A stretch of DNA of 64,000 bases, taken from NCBI GenBank assembly GCA_000611715.1, contig AZYM01000039.1, forward strand, positions 1 through 64,000, in the 5' to 3' direction. The stretch is from Scolecobasidium constrictum UM 578. Its lineage: Eukaryota; Ascomycota; Dothideomycetes; Venturiales; Sympoventuriaceae. Shown here piece after piece: positions 1 to 10,525 of the stretch. The notes beneath the pieces were generated by a model. That model saw only the letters and a program-made list of their open reading frames with translations, was not told where the DNA came from and did no database searches. Made by a program: the position numbers and the translations under genes. Within the stretch, counting starts at the first letter, position 1; each line of letters opens with the position of its first letter.

Positions 1-916
1 TGGGTGGGGTATACGGGTATGAGTGTGGTGAATGTGCTTAGGAGTAAGGGGGTTAGGATATGAGGGGGATGAAGGGGTGCGAAGGGGTGTGTAGGATATT
101 TTGTTTGTATAAGAGCTGTAGGATATATGGCTTCCATGAGGCAGTAAAACTACAGTCGGACTGTCACACATTCATACAAGAACCGAGAAGAGTGCGGCAT
201 GGCAATGCCAGATTACGCAAATCCCACCACTCGACGTTATTGCGAACCCAACGACAAGAGCTTGGGATCGTCTCGCGAGAGCTGAAATGGAGGTTATGGA
301 CCAGCAGCGAATTACGGGATGCTTCTTCGCAATAATTGGAGACTCATGCAAAGAGCTTGGAATTTCCGCGGATCGATCCTTTGTCTTTGTTCCACTTTCA
401 TATTGTCTACGGATTTCCATCACGCAATACGAGCAGTTCAACAGCTCCGATTATCGAGCTGCAGTCGAGTCTTGGGAAAATCGTCCATGCAAACGGATCA
501 CCATCTGGAGCAGGAGACTTCGATTTACGCAAATCAACACTCAGCGCTACGTCTATCGACATTTCGTGCTGATATGCCGACATGTTCTCCTGAAAGCGAC
601 TTGGGCATTCAAAGACGAGACAAAGACAAAGACTAGACCATTCGATCTCTGCGTATACCGCGAAGATTGACACATTATCGGAAAGATGTACAGAGGCTCT
701 CGCCGTCTTTGTACCTTTGGCGAGACAAGAAGCTTGGACTTCGATCTTGAGGCGCCTCTTTCAGGAGCTGGAATACAATCGTCACATTGTTGAGTTCCTA
801 CTCCGGTCAACACCACGAAGGCCAGCCCGAGCATTCGGGATCCTTTCACCAAGCTGGTCAGATATCAGCTACCTGCTCGGCGAGCATTCCTTCGATCCTT
901 CTGACACATTGTCATT
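1..916. other. Intergenic 5' flank with a G-rich tract at its start
   Basis: No gene is supported here; the open frames are short and look non-coding. Positions 48-87 on the + strand hold four runs of four or five G (48-52, 64-68, 74-77, 84-87) separated by 5-11 bases, a possible G-quadruplex. The rest is presumably the promoter and leader of the secreted protein that starts at 917. Confidence 0.5.
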
Positions 917-3900
917 ATGTACTACCTGACTCCCATCGCGCTGTTCGGCAGCCTCGCAGCTGCGGCTGCTGTCCGTCCTCTAGCCTACGAGCTTCCCGAC
1001 TTCAATCTCGATGGCTACGAGACGAATCTGCCTGCGTCGATTGTCAGCCTCGCTCAAAGCCACCGAGCTTCTGCCGCAAGCGTCATGAAGCAGGAGCTGT
1101 ATGCTGCCACTGCGAGCTGGGTCAGCGCCCTGCCCACGGATGTGCGCAAGTACCTTAGTTCTAAGATTGATGGTGTGCCGACTGGCAGCACGACTTGTAC
1201 CACTTCTACTGGTGGTGATGCTGGTCTAAGCGCAACTAGCAGCCAGTCTGCATCTCCTCCGCAGTCAACCACGAGCCAGAAATACCACAACTGGAGCAAG
1301 CACAACTACAACAGCACAAGTTCCGCCAACACATCCACTCCATGCACGACTACTGCTTCTTCAGCAAGCACCAGCTCAGCAGTCGTGCCGCACAATAAGC
1401 CAATCGATGTTCCGAATTACAAACCCTTCGAGGTGCCTGGTGCTTCTGTCACAGTGACCTACGGGCACAAGTACGATGCGCCTCCCCCAGCGAGTACACC
1501 GCGGTATATCCAGGGCTTCAATAACTTCCAGGCACCGCCTGTACAAGGATATGATGTACCGGCTGCGATGGATGTGCCGAGCTATAAGCCGCCGCAATAT
1601 GAGCAACCACAATACGATGTCCCGTCACAGAATATACCTGACTACGAGCAATACCACGAGGAAGGCGAGACGGTCGTTGAGACCGTGACGAGGACGAACA
1701 TCGTGGTTGTTGACACGCCCACGCCTCCACAGCAGGAGTATGATGTCCCTGGCTATGAGAACCCAGCTGCTCCAAGTCCGAGCTGCACGACTCCAATTGC
1801 GCCTTTGCCTGAAACTCCGATTCCGCCAACATACAACGAGCCTGTTCCACCAACACACAATGAGCCGGTCCCGCCAACATATAAGGAGCCCGCTCCGCCG
1901 ACATACAATAACCCTGTTCCGCCACAGCCAGCGCAGCCGGTCGCACCGGAATTGCCGCGATACGATGATCCAGTGCCTCCGCAGCCGCCAGCCCCCGTGG
2001 ATCCGCCTCGGTCGCCTGACGTAGTGCCACCGCAACCGCCTAATGTAGTGCCACCACAGTCACCAGACCCAATCCCACCGCAGCCACCTGTATCTCCTGT
2101 CCCACCTCAGTATGATCAGCCTACGCCAGAGCCACCGCAACCTCCTGCGCCAGAAGGGCCGGTGCCTCCTCGCTACGATGAGCCAGCGCCGATCTCACCA
2201 CAGCCGCCTGTGTACGACACGCCGACTACGAGGAAGACCAGAAACGAGTACATTCCGCCATATACTCCCACCGTTGTACCTTACGCTCCAGATATCTATG
2301 AGCCGTATGTGCCGGAGCTGCCGAAGACGTCTCAATACCATACAATTCCGTACTATAATGAGCCACCAATTGTGCCTCCATCGAGCAGTACACCTGTTGC
2401 ACCTGAAATTCCGAGCTCACCTGCGTACGTGCCGCCGAGCTATGGCTATGAGACTCCGAGCACGAAGAGCTCCACTACATATGAGCCGATCATTTCCAAG
2501 ATCTTCGATTCCTCATCTTCGAGCGCGACATCGACAGGCTCAAAGACGAGGTCGCAGAACTACCAGGGGCATACTCTGTATACCCCTGTCGCTCCGACTC
2601 TTCCAGTCCCAAGCAATTCGAGCGAATGGTACAATAAAGACTATTACGAGATTCCGAAAAAGCCATCTTCGTCCACGCCCGTCCAGCCGAACACTCCAAG
2701 TAGCAGCTCAACCAAGACATCAAGTACACGACCTGCGTATGATTGGCGCTACCAGCGAGACGAGGAGAAGCCATCCACGTCGCATCCAGGCTACGTCATT
2801 CCATCTTCCTCGACTGTGGTCAAACCTGAGAGCAGCACAAAGACGAGCTCCACACCCAGATATGTGGATGACTACTATGCCCCACCACCATATCCGAAGC
2901 CAAGCAGCAGCTCTTCTGTGAAGCCGGTCACGAGTTCCAAGACGACTTCCACGCCACGATACGATTATGAGTATGTGCCGCCACAAATCCCGAAGTCGCC
3001 CAGCAGTACCCCTGTGAAGCCAGCGACGAGCTCGAAGACCAGCTCGACTTTAAGATACGACTATGAATATGTTCCGCCAATCAGCTCGAAGTCAAGCAGC
3101 AGCTCCAGCGTTAAGCCAATGACGAGCTCAAAGACGAGTTCCACGCCGAAATACGACTATGAGTATGAGGTTCCGAGCAGCAGCACGAAGAAGACGAGCA
3201 GTTCGTCTGTGAAGCCAGTGACTAGCTCGAAAACAAGCTCAACGCCGAAGTATGAGTACGAATATACCCAGCCGATCAAGCCATCGAGCAGCACGCCCGT
3301 CAAACCTGAGACGAGCTCAAAGACGTCGTCCACGCCTGGCTACCAATGGGGGTATGAGACTCCAGCGACATCGAGCAAGAGTTCTCCTTCATCGACGAAA
3401 TCATCCTCAACGCCCGTCAAGCCAGAGACCACGAGCAAGACAAGCTCCACGCCGTGGTACCAATGGGGCTACGACACGCCGACCACATCGAGTAAGAGTT
3501 CCTCTTCTACGAAGACGTCGTCTACGCCGGCGAAACCGGAGACCACCAGCAAGACAACTTCTTCTCGCTCGTATGCTTATGAGTATGAGACTCCATCAAA
3601 GAGCACGAAGACGTCGTCATCTTCAACGGCCAAGCCAACTTCAAGTTCGAAGAGCTCTACTCCTTGGTATCAATGGGGCTACGACAGTTCATCGAGTAGC
3701 AGCAAGTCGTCGAGCACAACTGCAAAGCCAGTGACAAGTCCGAAGTCTTCGACGCCGGCATACCAGTACGAAGTGCCAATACCGAGCACCCCGATCAAGC
3801 CGACGACGAGCTCCAAGTCTTCAACACCGGCGTATCAGTACGAGGTCCCTTCTTCGAGCACAAAGAAGACTTCCAGCACTTCCGCAAAGCCTGAGACTAC

Positions 3901-4669
3901 TTCCAAGAGCTCGACACCATGGTATCAATGGGGTTATGGTAGTTCTTCATCGAGTGTCAAGTCGTCCAGCACGAGTGTGAAGCCTGCCACGACATCGAAA
4001 ACGGCCACACCGGTGTATCAGTACGAAGTGCCTTCGCCGAGCACGAAGTCTTCAAGCACGAGTGTCAAGCCAACGTCAACATCAAAGTCATCTATTCCAG
4101 CGCACCAGTATGAGGTTCCGTCGCCGAGCATCAAGTTCTCCAGCAGGAGCGTTAAGCCGACAACCACTAGCAAGACCCCCACGTCAAGCTCCGGGCACTG
4201 GTATGATTACTTCTATGGCTCCAGCTCAAGCTCCACAGCTAGTCCTGTCACCTCCTCAAAGACGAGTTCCAGCTCAGTGAAGCCGCCGAGTTCGACAAAG
4301 CCAATGGTGCCAGGCTATGAACAGCCGACTTCGAAAACCTCCAGCACTCCGATCAAGCCAGCGACAACCTTCACACCACCAGCCTATAATCCCGCACCTT
4401 CACCGCCAAAGAGCTCCTCCACGCCTGTCAAGCCAGTGACCACATCACAACCACCAGCTGCGTATTACCGTGCGGCAGCTCAAGAGTCGCCAGCTCCTGT
4501 ATATGAGGAATACGATGACTATGATGTAGGTACTCCAAGCGGCTACTCGGTCACGTATCAGCAGGGTCCTATGCACAGTGGTCCGGTGCCGACGCCGACC
4601 AGAATTGCACCGACCCAAGCTCCACGGGCTTCATCGACTGGGTGGTTCAAGTACTTGAGGATGGGCTGA
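917..4669 (+). CDS. Secreted Pro/Ser/Thr-rich repeat protein, probably cell wall or surface
   Basis: This is a single-exon protein of 1250 residues. It starts with a signal peptide-like segment (MYYLTPIALFGSLAAAAA), followed by a short ordered-looking region (residues about 25-90) with the motif ELYAATASWVSALPTDVRKYL. Residues about 230-440 are Pro-rich with P-P-T-Y-N-E-P and P-P-Q-P units. Residues about 570-1180 are a long array in which Ser/Thr linkers of the type SSSTPVKPETSSKTSSTP alternate with aromatic patches such as YDYEYVPP, YQWGYET and YQYEVP. There is no hydrophobic C-terminal tail, so a GPI anchor is unlikely. The composition suggests an O-glycosylated, secreted structural or adhesive wall protein; I recognise no named family. 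The ATG at 917 directly precedes the hydrophobic leader. Confidence 0.85.
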   Translation: MYYLTPIALFGSLAAAAAVRPLAYELPDFNLDGYETNLPASIVSLAQSHRASAASVMKQELYAATASWVSALPTDVRKYLSSKIDGVPTGSTTCTTSTGGDAGLSATSSQSASPPQSTTSQKYHNWSKHNYNSTSSANTSTPCTTTASSASTSSAVVPHNKPIDVPNYKPFEVPGASVTVTYGHKYDAPPPASTPRYIQGFNNFQAPPVQGYDVPAAMDVPSYKPPQYEQPQYDVPSQNIPDYEQYHEEGETVVETVTRTNIVVVDTPTPPQQEYDVPGYENPAAPSPSCTTPIAPLPETPIPPTYNEPVPPTHNEPVPPTYKEPAPPTYNNPVPPQPAQPVAPELPRYDDPVPPQPPAPVDPPRSPDVVPPQPPNVVPPQSPDPIPPQPPVSPVPPQYDQPTPEPPQPPAPEGPVPPRYDEPAPISPQPPVYDTPTTRKTRNEYIPPYTPTVVPYAPDIYEPYVPELPKTSQYHTIPYYNEPPIVPPSSSTPVAPEIPSSPAYVPPSYGYETPSTKSSTTYEPIISKIFDSSSSSATSTGSKTRSQNYQGHTLYTPVAPTLPVPSNSSEWYNKDYYEIPKKPSSSTPVQPNTPSSSSTKTSSTRPAYDWRYQRDEEKPSTSHPGYVIPSSSTVVKPESSTKTSSTPRYVDDYYAPPPYPKPSSSSSVKPVTSSKTTSTPRYDYEYVPPQIPKSPSSTPVKPATSSKTSSTLRYDYEYVPPISSKSSSSSSVKPMTSSKTSSTPKYDYEYEVPSSSTKKTSSSSVKPVTSSKTSSTPKYEYEYTQPIKPSSSTPVKPETSSKTSSTPGYQWGYETPATSSKSSPSSTKSSSTPVKPETTSKTSSTPWYQWGYDTPTTSSKSSSSTKTSSTPAKPETTSKTTSSRSYAYEYETPSKSTKTSSSSTAKPTSSSKSSTPWYQWGYDSSSSSSKSSSTTAKPVTSPKSSTPAYQYEVPIPSTPIKPTTSSKSSTPAYQYEVPSSSTKKTSSTSAKPETTSKSSTPWYQWGYGSSSSSVKSSSTSVKPATTSKTATPVYQYEVPSPSTKSSSTSVKPTSTSKSSIPAHQYEVPSPSIKFSSRSVKPTTTSKTPTSSSGHWYDYFYGSSSSSTASPVTSSKTSSSSVKPPSSTKPMVPGYEQPTSKTSSTPIKPATTFTPPAYNPAPSPPKSSSTPVKPVTTSQPPAAYYRAAAQESPAPVYEEYDDYDVGTPSGYSVTYQQGPMHSGPVPTPTRIAPTQAPRASSTGWFKYLRMG
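1800..2220 (+). repeat. Coding Pro-rich repeats (PPTYNEP / PPQPP)
   Basis: Tandem degenerate repeats inside the secreted protein. Short units of about 8-9 codons (P-P-T-Y-x-E/N-P-V/A) run into P-P-Q-P-P units. Several units differ by single codons, which suggests slippage or recombination within the coding array. Confidence 0.75.
2620..4450 (+). repeat. Coding Ser/Thr-KP array with periodic Tyr/Trp patches
   Basis: About 18 degenerate units of roughly 30-35 codons. Each has a Ser/Thr linker with a central V/A-K-P core, then an aromatic patch. Patch types are partly blocked: YDYEY-type at about 2950-3260, YQWGY-type at about 3340-3950, and YQYEVP-type at about 3760-4120. The blocks imply successive local duplications. 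Confidence 0.8.
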
Positions 4670-5589
4670 GCAATTCGACGTGCTCTAGTATTCGTGGTGT
4701 TGGGAACGAAGCGTGAACCCGATGAACCTGAATGTAATGGGTAAAATAGTAGAAAACCTGTGAATTGATTGGTCTCTATGTTACATTTGCCATCATTGAT
4801 CATGCCTTGGTGCCTTGTCCACTCATACCCCTTCTTGCCTGCAGCAGTGCCGAAGTGCGGTTCGAGAAAGCTTCTGTCCAAAGGTGGAATGATGACAGTT
4901 GTCTGCTGAGACCGCGAGTTGGACCCGCAAAACCTTAGCACAGTATAATTGAGCCGACCTGGCATGAACAAAGCCCTACCTCAGCCACCGTTCTTCGGGT
5001 TTATCATCATGATGAGGCGTAAGCCTCTATCAGAATCACCATGTCATTTGGGGATGAAAAACGACTGTTCTTTTATATCGTGATCGATGATGACAATCAT
5101 ACCTGCTGCGGAACCACAGTCGACTGCTCGGTCGACAGTAGGTACCGAGCATGCCTGCAAAGTGTCTGAGATCAACATCAAAAGGGCTGCGATACAACAG
5201 ATTGAAGGACACATGGAAAGCACCCGCATGCTCAGTGCATACTGAGTCACAGTGTATGCTCAGAACCGTGCCGTCGCTCGGTTGTGAAATTCCATGCGCG
5301 GGAGAGCTCGCAGTACTTGGGGATTTTCCGAAAATGACGCTTGATGACAGTGATGGGAGACACTCATTTTCTGTGTGCATTGTAGGGAACGTTGTGGCAG
5401 GCTATCTCCAGTCATGTTTCTACCTCCGTAACGCAACTCAGCCCCAAAACTCCCTATTAGGATACGAAGGAAAGTGGGGCCCACGCGAAGCACCTCACCT
5501 GCAGTTACACAAGCTCACCTCACCAGATAGCAGGTCCGAAACGATGATACAGCCTGCTCCCTCAAGATGCTCCTGGAGATCTGCTCAGC
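4670..5589. other. Intergenic region, 3' flank of the secreted protein and leader of the HET gene
   Basis: No convincing gene. An open frame with an ATG at 5151 runs to 5648, but it overlaps the start of the HET gene in another frame and has no recognisable motif, so I treat it as leader or non-coding sequence. Confidence 0.5.
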
Positions 5590-7242
5590 ATGTCCCTGAT
5601 GCATGGTACCCGATGCAGCTCCGCGATATACCCACCTCTCCACGGTGACCTGTCAATCCGCCTCATGCAACTCGAGCCTGGGATTGACGAGGATCCAATC
5701 CATGTACAACTGAGCTCTGTGCCTTCGCTACATTCGACCAACTATGACGCCCTTTCATATGTCTGGGGAGACCATGCAGACACTCGTGCCATCATCTGCA
5801 ACGGCCATCAGCTCTCAATAACAGTCAACCTGTTCTGGGCTCTGCACCGCGTGCGAGACCCAGTGACTCCGAAATGCATTTGGGCAGATGCTATCTGTAT
5901 TAATCAAGTGGACAAAGAAGAGCTCAGTCATCAGGTTGCCATGATGGGGCAGATATACTCGGGTGCAGACATCGTCTTCATTTGTATGGCTGGTTGTCCT
6001 GAAGGCGACGACGTGGTGGTCCAGGCTCTTGTCGCAAGAGCATTGCCCTATACTCGTGGCGAGGTGTCTTGGTCGGCCCATGCAGGTTACGATATTACCA
6101 CCGACGTAGGTTGGCATGCGATGACTCGATTGGATCTAAACCCATGGTTCAAGCGTGCCTGGGTGATCCAGGAAGCAGGACTTGCGCGAGCTCCGCACGT
6201 GCTCTACGGAAACGTGGAGTTCCGTTATCGAGACTTGATCAGTATTCTTGAGTGGAGAAGCCAGTACGCCTGGTCGTTCAATTTCGGCAGCGAGAATTGG
6301 GCTGTACACCGTGTCTGGGTAGACTGGAGTCAGCCGCCAGAGGATCCAGATATGACGTTCCTAGATCTGCTCAGCCATTCATGCTACCTCGAGTGCTCTG
6401 ATCCACGCGACCACATCTATGCTTTTCTGGGGCATCCCCTTGCACAGGATGCCCTGATCAAGCCAGATTATACCAAAGATGTAGTGGACTTGTATCTGGA
6501 AGTGACTCAGGTGCTGCTACAAGAGTTCGGTCTTCGCGTGCTTTCCATGGTTGAGCACAATGCACGAACTATTGAAGAGGACGCGCCGTCGTGGACACTA
6601 CGCTGGGATGCCTTCGAAATACTGAACGATATCGATGGCACTCATCACGACTTCAACGCTTCTGCAGATATTGGTGCGTCATTGAATTGTGATGGAAGAT
6701 GCTTGGTCATACGCGGTACCATCTTAGACACGGTGGAGGAGGTACTGGATATTGACGTCCAGCACAGCAGTCTCAGTTTTCGACAAGGAGGCACAACAAT
6801 GGGATTGCAGGGGTTAGTAGAATATTTTGCTGTACGCTTCGCTGCTGGTGCACTGGACATGTTAGGCCGAACACTAGTTGCGGACCAGGCCATGATTGTA
6901 GACATGACGCGAGCATTGACTAGCATTGCATATTCTATCCCACCCGCATCTGACCATGAACGCGACGGACTGGTCAGCTATTGCGAGTTGGCGGCTTCGA
7001 TTGTCAAGGGTCGTTGCCTCGCAATCACAGAACACGGGCACCTGGCCCTTGCGCCGAAGATAACGCGGCCAGGCGACCAGGCCTGCGTTCTGTTTGGTGG
7101 GAAGGTGCCACTGATGATACGCCCCACAAGTCATGGTCACAGGCTTCTTGGAGAAACGTATCTACATGGCTTTATGCACGGGGAAATGGCGCCGCTCTTG
7201 GCTGCAGGAGAACTCTCTGAGGAGTGTATTGTCCTCCATTGA
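5590..7242 (+). CDS. HET-domain protein (heterokaryon incompatibility family)
   Basis: A single-exon protein of 550 residues. The HET domain is recognisable by its conserved blocks: YDALSYVWG at residues 52-60, IWADAICINQ at 97-106, then the Q-x-x-M-x-x-I-Y segment, and an RAWVIQE-type block near residue 185. The C-terminal part carries the usual family ending, with a GGKVPLMIRP segment and Y-L-H-G-F-M-H-G-E. HET-domain proteins mediate allorecognition and regulated cell death when incompatible hyphae fuse; most family members have no assigned partner, and neither does this one. It lies tail to tail with the lectin gene, with only 135 bp between the stop codons. The start at 5590 is the first ATG ahead of the HET domain; a second Met four codons in is possible. 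Confidence 0.9.
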   Translation: MSLMHGTRCSSAIYPPLHGDLSIRLMQLEPGIDEDPIHVQLSSVPSLHSTNYDALSYVWGDHADTRAIICNGHQLSITVNLFWALHRVRDPVTPKCIWADAICINQVDKEELSHQVAMMGQIYSGADIVFICMAGCPEGDDVVVQALVARALPYTRGEVSWSAHAGYDITTDVGWHAMTRLDLNPWFKRAWVIQEAGLARAPHVLYGNVEFRYRDLISILEWRSQYAWSFNFGSENWAVHRVWVDWSQPPEDPDMTFLDLLSHSCYLECSDPRDHIYAFLGHPLAQDALIKPDYTKDVVDLYLEVTQVLLQEFGLRVLSMVEHNARTIEEDAPSWTLRWDAFEILNDIDGTHHDFNASADIGASLNCDGRCLVIRGTILDTVEEVLDIDVQHSSLSFRQGGTTMGLQGLVEYFAVRFAAGALDMLGRTLVADQAMIVDMTRALTSIAYSIPPASDHERDGLVSYCELAASIVKGRCLAITEHGHLALAPKITRPGDQACVLFGGKVPLMIRPTSHGHRLLGETYLHGFMHGEMAPLLAAGELSEECIVLH

Positions 7243-7377
7243 TGTCCTGCGAGTGGGCGAGAACAAGACCAGACGTTCCAGGAAGTTATGCGGCGCGCGA
7301 GCAAGGACATTCGAGGGCATCGTAAGCAGTGTTTGTACATGGCGGACTATATAAAGCTACATGATCATTGACAATCA

Positions 7378-8993
7378 TCACATCCACTTCTTTGAGCTCG
7401 CCTCCTTCCGCCTCTGATATACCACATAGCTGATGAGCAGGAAAATGTTGCTCCCCACAATCAAGAAAGCAAAGAAGTTCATCCGTGGCGAGTTCTTCAT
7501 AAATGCTGCACATCATTAGCACAGTCCACCACCCAATCACGAAAAGAGCCAACATACCTTCATGAAAATCCTCATGATGATCACTCATCTTCCAATTCAT
7601 AACCTCCAACAACTCCTTAAAATCCTTATTGTGCGTCAGCATATCCTTCAACCCCTCAATCTCCCTGCGCATATCCTGCAGCGTCAGCCGGTCTCTCACG
7701 CTATTCTTGATGACGTCCAGCTCGCGCTCCAGCATCTCCACCGTGTGCTTCGTGTTGTCCGTGTCCCCGCTGATGGTGTGGATATGCCCCTCGACGCGGG
7801 ACAGCAGCTGCGTGACCTCGTTCTGCTGCTGGTCGATCTGCTTGCGCATGCGTGTGATGTCCGACCAGAGGAGCCCGATTTGCTTGTGGATGAGGTTGAT
7901 GCGGGCGGAGTCTGAGGAGGAGCGGAAGGCTGCTTCGTCTTCGGAGGACATGCTGCGGGGTTCGCTGGAGGAGTCGACTTCCACGTTGCGTCTTTGTAGG
8001 AGTGGTTTCTGGCTATCGCCTTTTGGTGGCTGTTGCTGTGTTGTCTGGCGCTGAGCTTTATTGGCTTGCTTGAGCCAGTCAGCCGCGTCGTGGGACCATT
8101 GATCGGCTTCGTTATCGTAGTCGTGCCAGTCCGCCTTATAGCTATTCCCATGGTCGTGGATAATCTTGCGGCCTTCCTTGATCGTATGCACCACAAACGA
8201 GCGCACCTCGAATGAATCAGGCGGCTCCGCACTCTGTCCCGTAAGACCGAAGTGGTAATTATGCGGCAAGTGGATCTGCGGACGAGAAACTTCAGCACAC
8301 ATGCACATGCAGTGTAACGACCGGGTAGCAACAACTCACGCTGTACGTGCTGATGCACTTCTGCCCGTCCACGAGCACCTTGAACGTCCAGTACGTCTGC
8401 TCCACCGTGATCGTCGAGAACTTGCCCAAATTGCGGTACGAGTAATCGCACTGCCCGAACGCCAGATCGTCGACCTTGTAATGCGAGCCGAAATTGATAG
8501 TCCCATCGTTCAGGAAAGCCCGCACGGTACCGATCCCCGATTTCTCGCCGGCCTGGCTGACTACTATCGCTACGCCGTCGAATTTGCCCACCGTGTAGAT
8601 GCCGCCTGTGCCCACGTCCTCGCTCCCATTTCTCACGTACCAGAACTGCATATTCCCGTTTCCCTTCTCTGGGCCATTGACACGGAACTCAAACGAGGCC
8701 TCCCACTCCGGCTCGATCTCCGCTTCCTTCGCCCACAGCGCTGCGCGTCGAGACCCAGGCCATGGCGGAGTTAAGATCACGCGGTCGCTGTACAGTTCGG
8801 GCGTGTAGCCATCGCCCATCATGTTCCATCCTGAGATGGAGCGGTGGTCATCCGCCCACGTGGTCCCGCGTTGGCCGAAGGAAAGATTTTCGATGACCTT
8901 GTCTTCTTCGTAGTTGCGCTCGAAGCGGTGGTCTGAAGTCAGCGCGTAGGCGCTGAGACATGACCAGAGGAGTGCTCGTATTGAGGCTTGCAT
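7378..8993 (-). CDS. L-type lectin cargo receptor (ERGIC-53 / Emp47 family)
   Basis: Three exons on the minus strand: 8993-8340, 8275-7558 and 7505-7378, with introns of 64 and 52 bp (GTGAGT...CAG; GTATGT...CAG). The product is 499 residues. It has a signal peptide (MQASIRALLWSCLSAYA) and an L-type lectin domain (about 20-240) with the blocks SISGWNMMGDGYTPELYSDR, GGIYTVGKFDGVAIVV and LPHNYHFGLTGQSAEPPDSF. Then comes a hydrophilic linker, a coiled-coil stalk (about 290-445), one transmembrane helix (about 469-486) and a short cytosolic tail ending KKWM. The K-K-x-x ending is the COPI retrieval signal of type I ER/Golgi cargo receptors, so the protein should cycle between ER and early Golgi carrying glycoproteins. 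The open frame extends upstream of 8993, but that part lacks homology and the signal peptide starts at the ATG used here. Confidence 0.9.
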
Positions 8994-9751
8994 GTTTGCG
9001 GGTGGCTTGGGACAAGTCCGTCCAGATGACTTGGAAGTAATGATCGAAATGCTACTGCGAATGAGATTGCCGTCGCTATGAGCGCAAATTCTCCACCAAT
9101 TCCTCTCGCGTCGTCGTTGATACTCAAATCGATAAGAATAAGCGCCACGTGCTCGCGAGTCCGGTCCGTCGATAAGCAAGCAAACCCGCCGCAAAAGCCA
9201 CAGAATACTCGTACAAACGCGATATTAGGAACTACACGACTTGGACGTGAATAGACCAGCTACTGACGATGATGAAAAGACGAGGGAAAGTTTCACACGT
9301 TAATGTTCGCGCGAGCCTTGATCGATGAAACGTGAAGGGTTGATGTTTCAGGGGGCCGAATGCGCCGCGTGATGTTACAGGTCTATCTTGAGGCTAGACC
9401 TCAAACGTCGTGCAGGATTAGCCGAGTTATGTCACTTTCTGATATTGGATAGATTGATGTATTCGAGATTCTCTAGATGATTTGATGGTTCTGAGGTGAT
9501 GGGAATGATGTGTGTGAAGTATCACGTGTGGTGGAACCGATCGCTCAATGAAGCCGCATGTGCTTGTCAAATCAGCCTTTTCATTGTCCTGTCCAACGCC
9601 ACTTATGCTTTACAGGTATTGAAACGCTAAGATACAAATTTAGAGTGGTAGAAGATCTTCCTTTCACCATGACAGCCTGCCATGGCAGCTGGATCCACTG
9701 GCCATTACTACAGGCCCACCAAGCGCTCGAAAAGTGCGCACCAGATTTACT
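8994..9751. other. Intergenic: lectin promoter and RPB5-like 3' flank
   Basis: Both neighbouring genes are on the minus strand, so this 758 bp should hold the lectin promoter and the 3' end of the RPB5-like transcript. No further gene or clear element was seen. Confidence 0.5.
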
Positions 9752-10525
9752 CTAGATGCACCATCGGTACGACGCATACCTTCCTGCCGTCTCCGACTTC
9801 CTGATAATCTTGACAACCTGCCCTCTCCTCAAGCCCAGATACTTCGCCACAGGATCCGTCCGTTGTATTCTGGGCAGCTGACTCTCCTTCAAGCGATACC
9901 TCTTCAACAGCTCCGCCTTCTCTTCATTGCTGAGCAGAATGTGCTTCGGCACCAACTCATGCAGCGTGATGTTCACAACCAGCTCGCTCTCCTGGAAAAT
10001 CTCCACCACATGCTCCTTTGGATTGAGTGTGCCCGTCAGCTTCAGACTCGTTGGTGTAGGCGCTGCGACCGTGATGAGGATGCCGGTGAAGGCATTGCGC
10101 TTGTTGACAACGTCCTGGATGAAGTTCTTGATCGGCTTGACGCCCAGATTTGACTCGCCGTTGAACATGACTACGACTTCGCCGCAGGAGGATGGAGGAT
10201 CGGGATTGCGTGCGGTCTTGGGCTCGCGTAGCTTTTCTATCATTGCTGCGGTCGGTCTGAGGGTGAAGGTGAGGAGATCGCGTCTGTTCGTGCTACGTTA
10301 GAGGTTGTTGTCAAAGCATCAGAGTGTGATCTCGTACAATGGTGCACCCGAAGAAGGGTCGACGTATGCAGGCCGTCCTCTCGTGCCATGCGCCCAGTCA
10401 TTAAACGACACATCTATCTCCTCGTCCAAGATCTCGTAGCCCTTGATCATCGTCAGTGCTGGTAGCATGCAGCTTGCGACGGGCGCATTACTCTGTCCTG
10501 GCACATCTGGCGCGCCGTCTTCCAT
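9752..10525 (-). CDS. RPB5-like subunit shared by RNA polymerases I, II and III
   Basis: Two exons, 10525-10338 and 10283-9752, with a 54 bp intron, give 239 residues. The C-terminal half is a clear Rpb5 assembly domain: ELVVNITLHELVPKH, LLKRYRLKESQLPRIQ, DPVAKYLGLRRGQVVKIIR and SETAGRYASYR. The N-terminal jaw domain is much less typical. KGYEILDEEIDVSFNDW matches the family's RGY-x-x-x-x-E-E pattern, but the usual R-L-W/Y-R-x-x-R helix before it is replaced by a dissimilar segment (VASCMLPALTM). Rpb5 sits in the lower jaw near downstream DNA. This may be a fast-evolving sole copy or a divergent paralogue. The 5' splice site (GTACGA) was chosen because it keeps frame into RDLLTFTLRP. Confidence 0.8.

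Noticed and set aside
1..87. Telomere-like start of the window
   Set aside because: The G-rich tract is irregular and is not a TTAGGG array.
1518..2035. Long minus-strand frames opposite the Pro-rich repeats
   Set aside because: They are reflections of the repetitive coding strand; no independent start or domain.
5151..5648. 165-codon ATG open frame on the plus strand
   Set aside because: It overlaps the HET gene start in another frame, has no motif and its composition resembles random sequence; more likely leader DNA.
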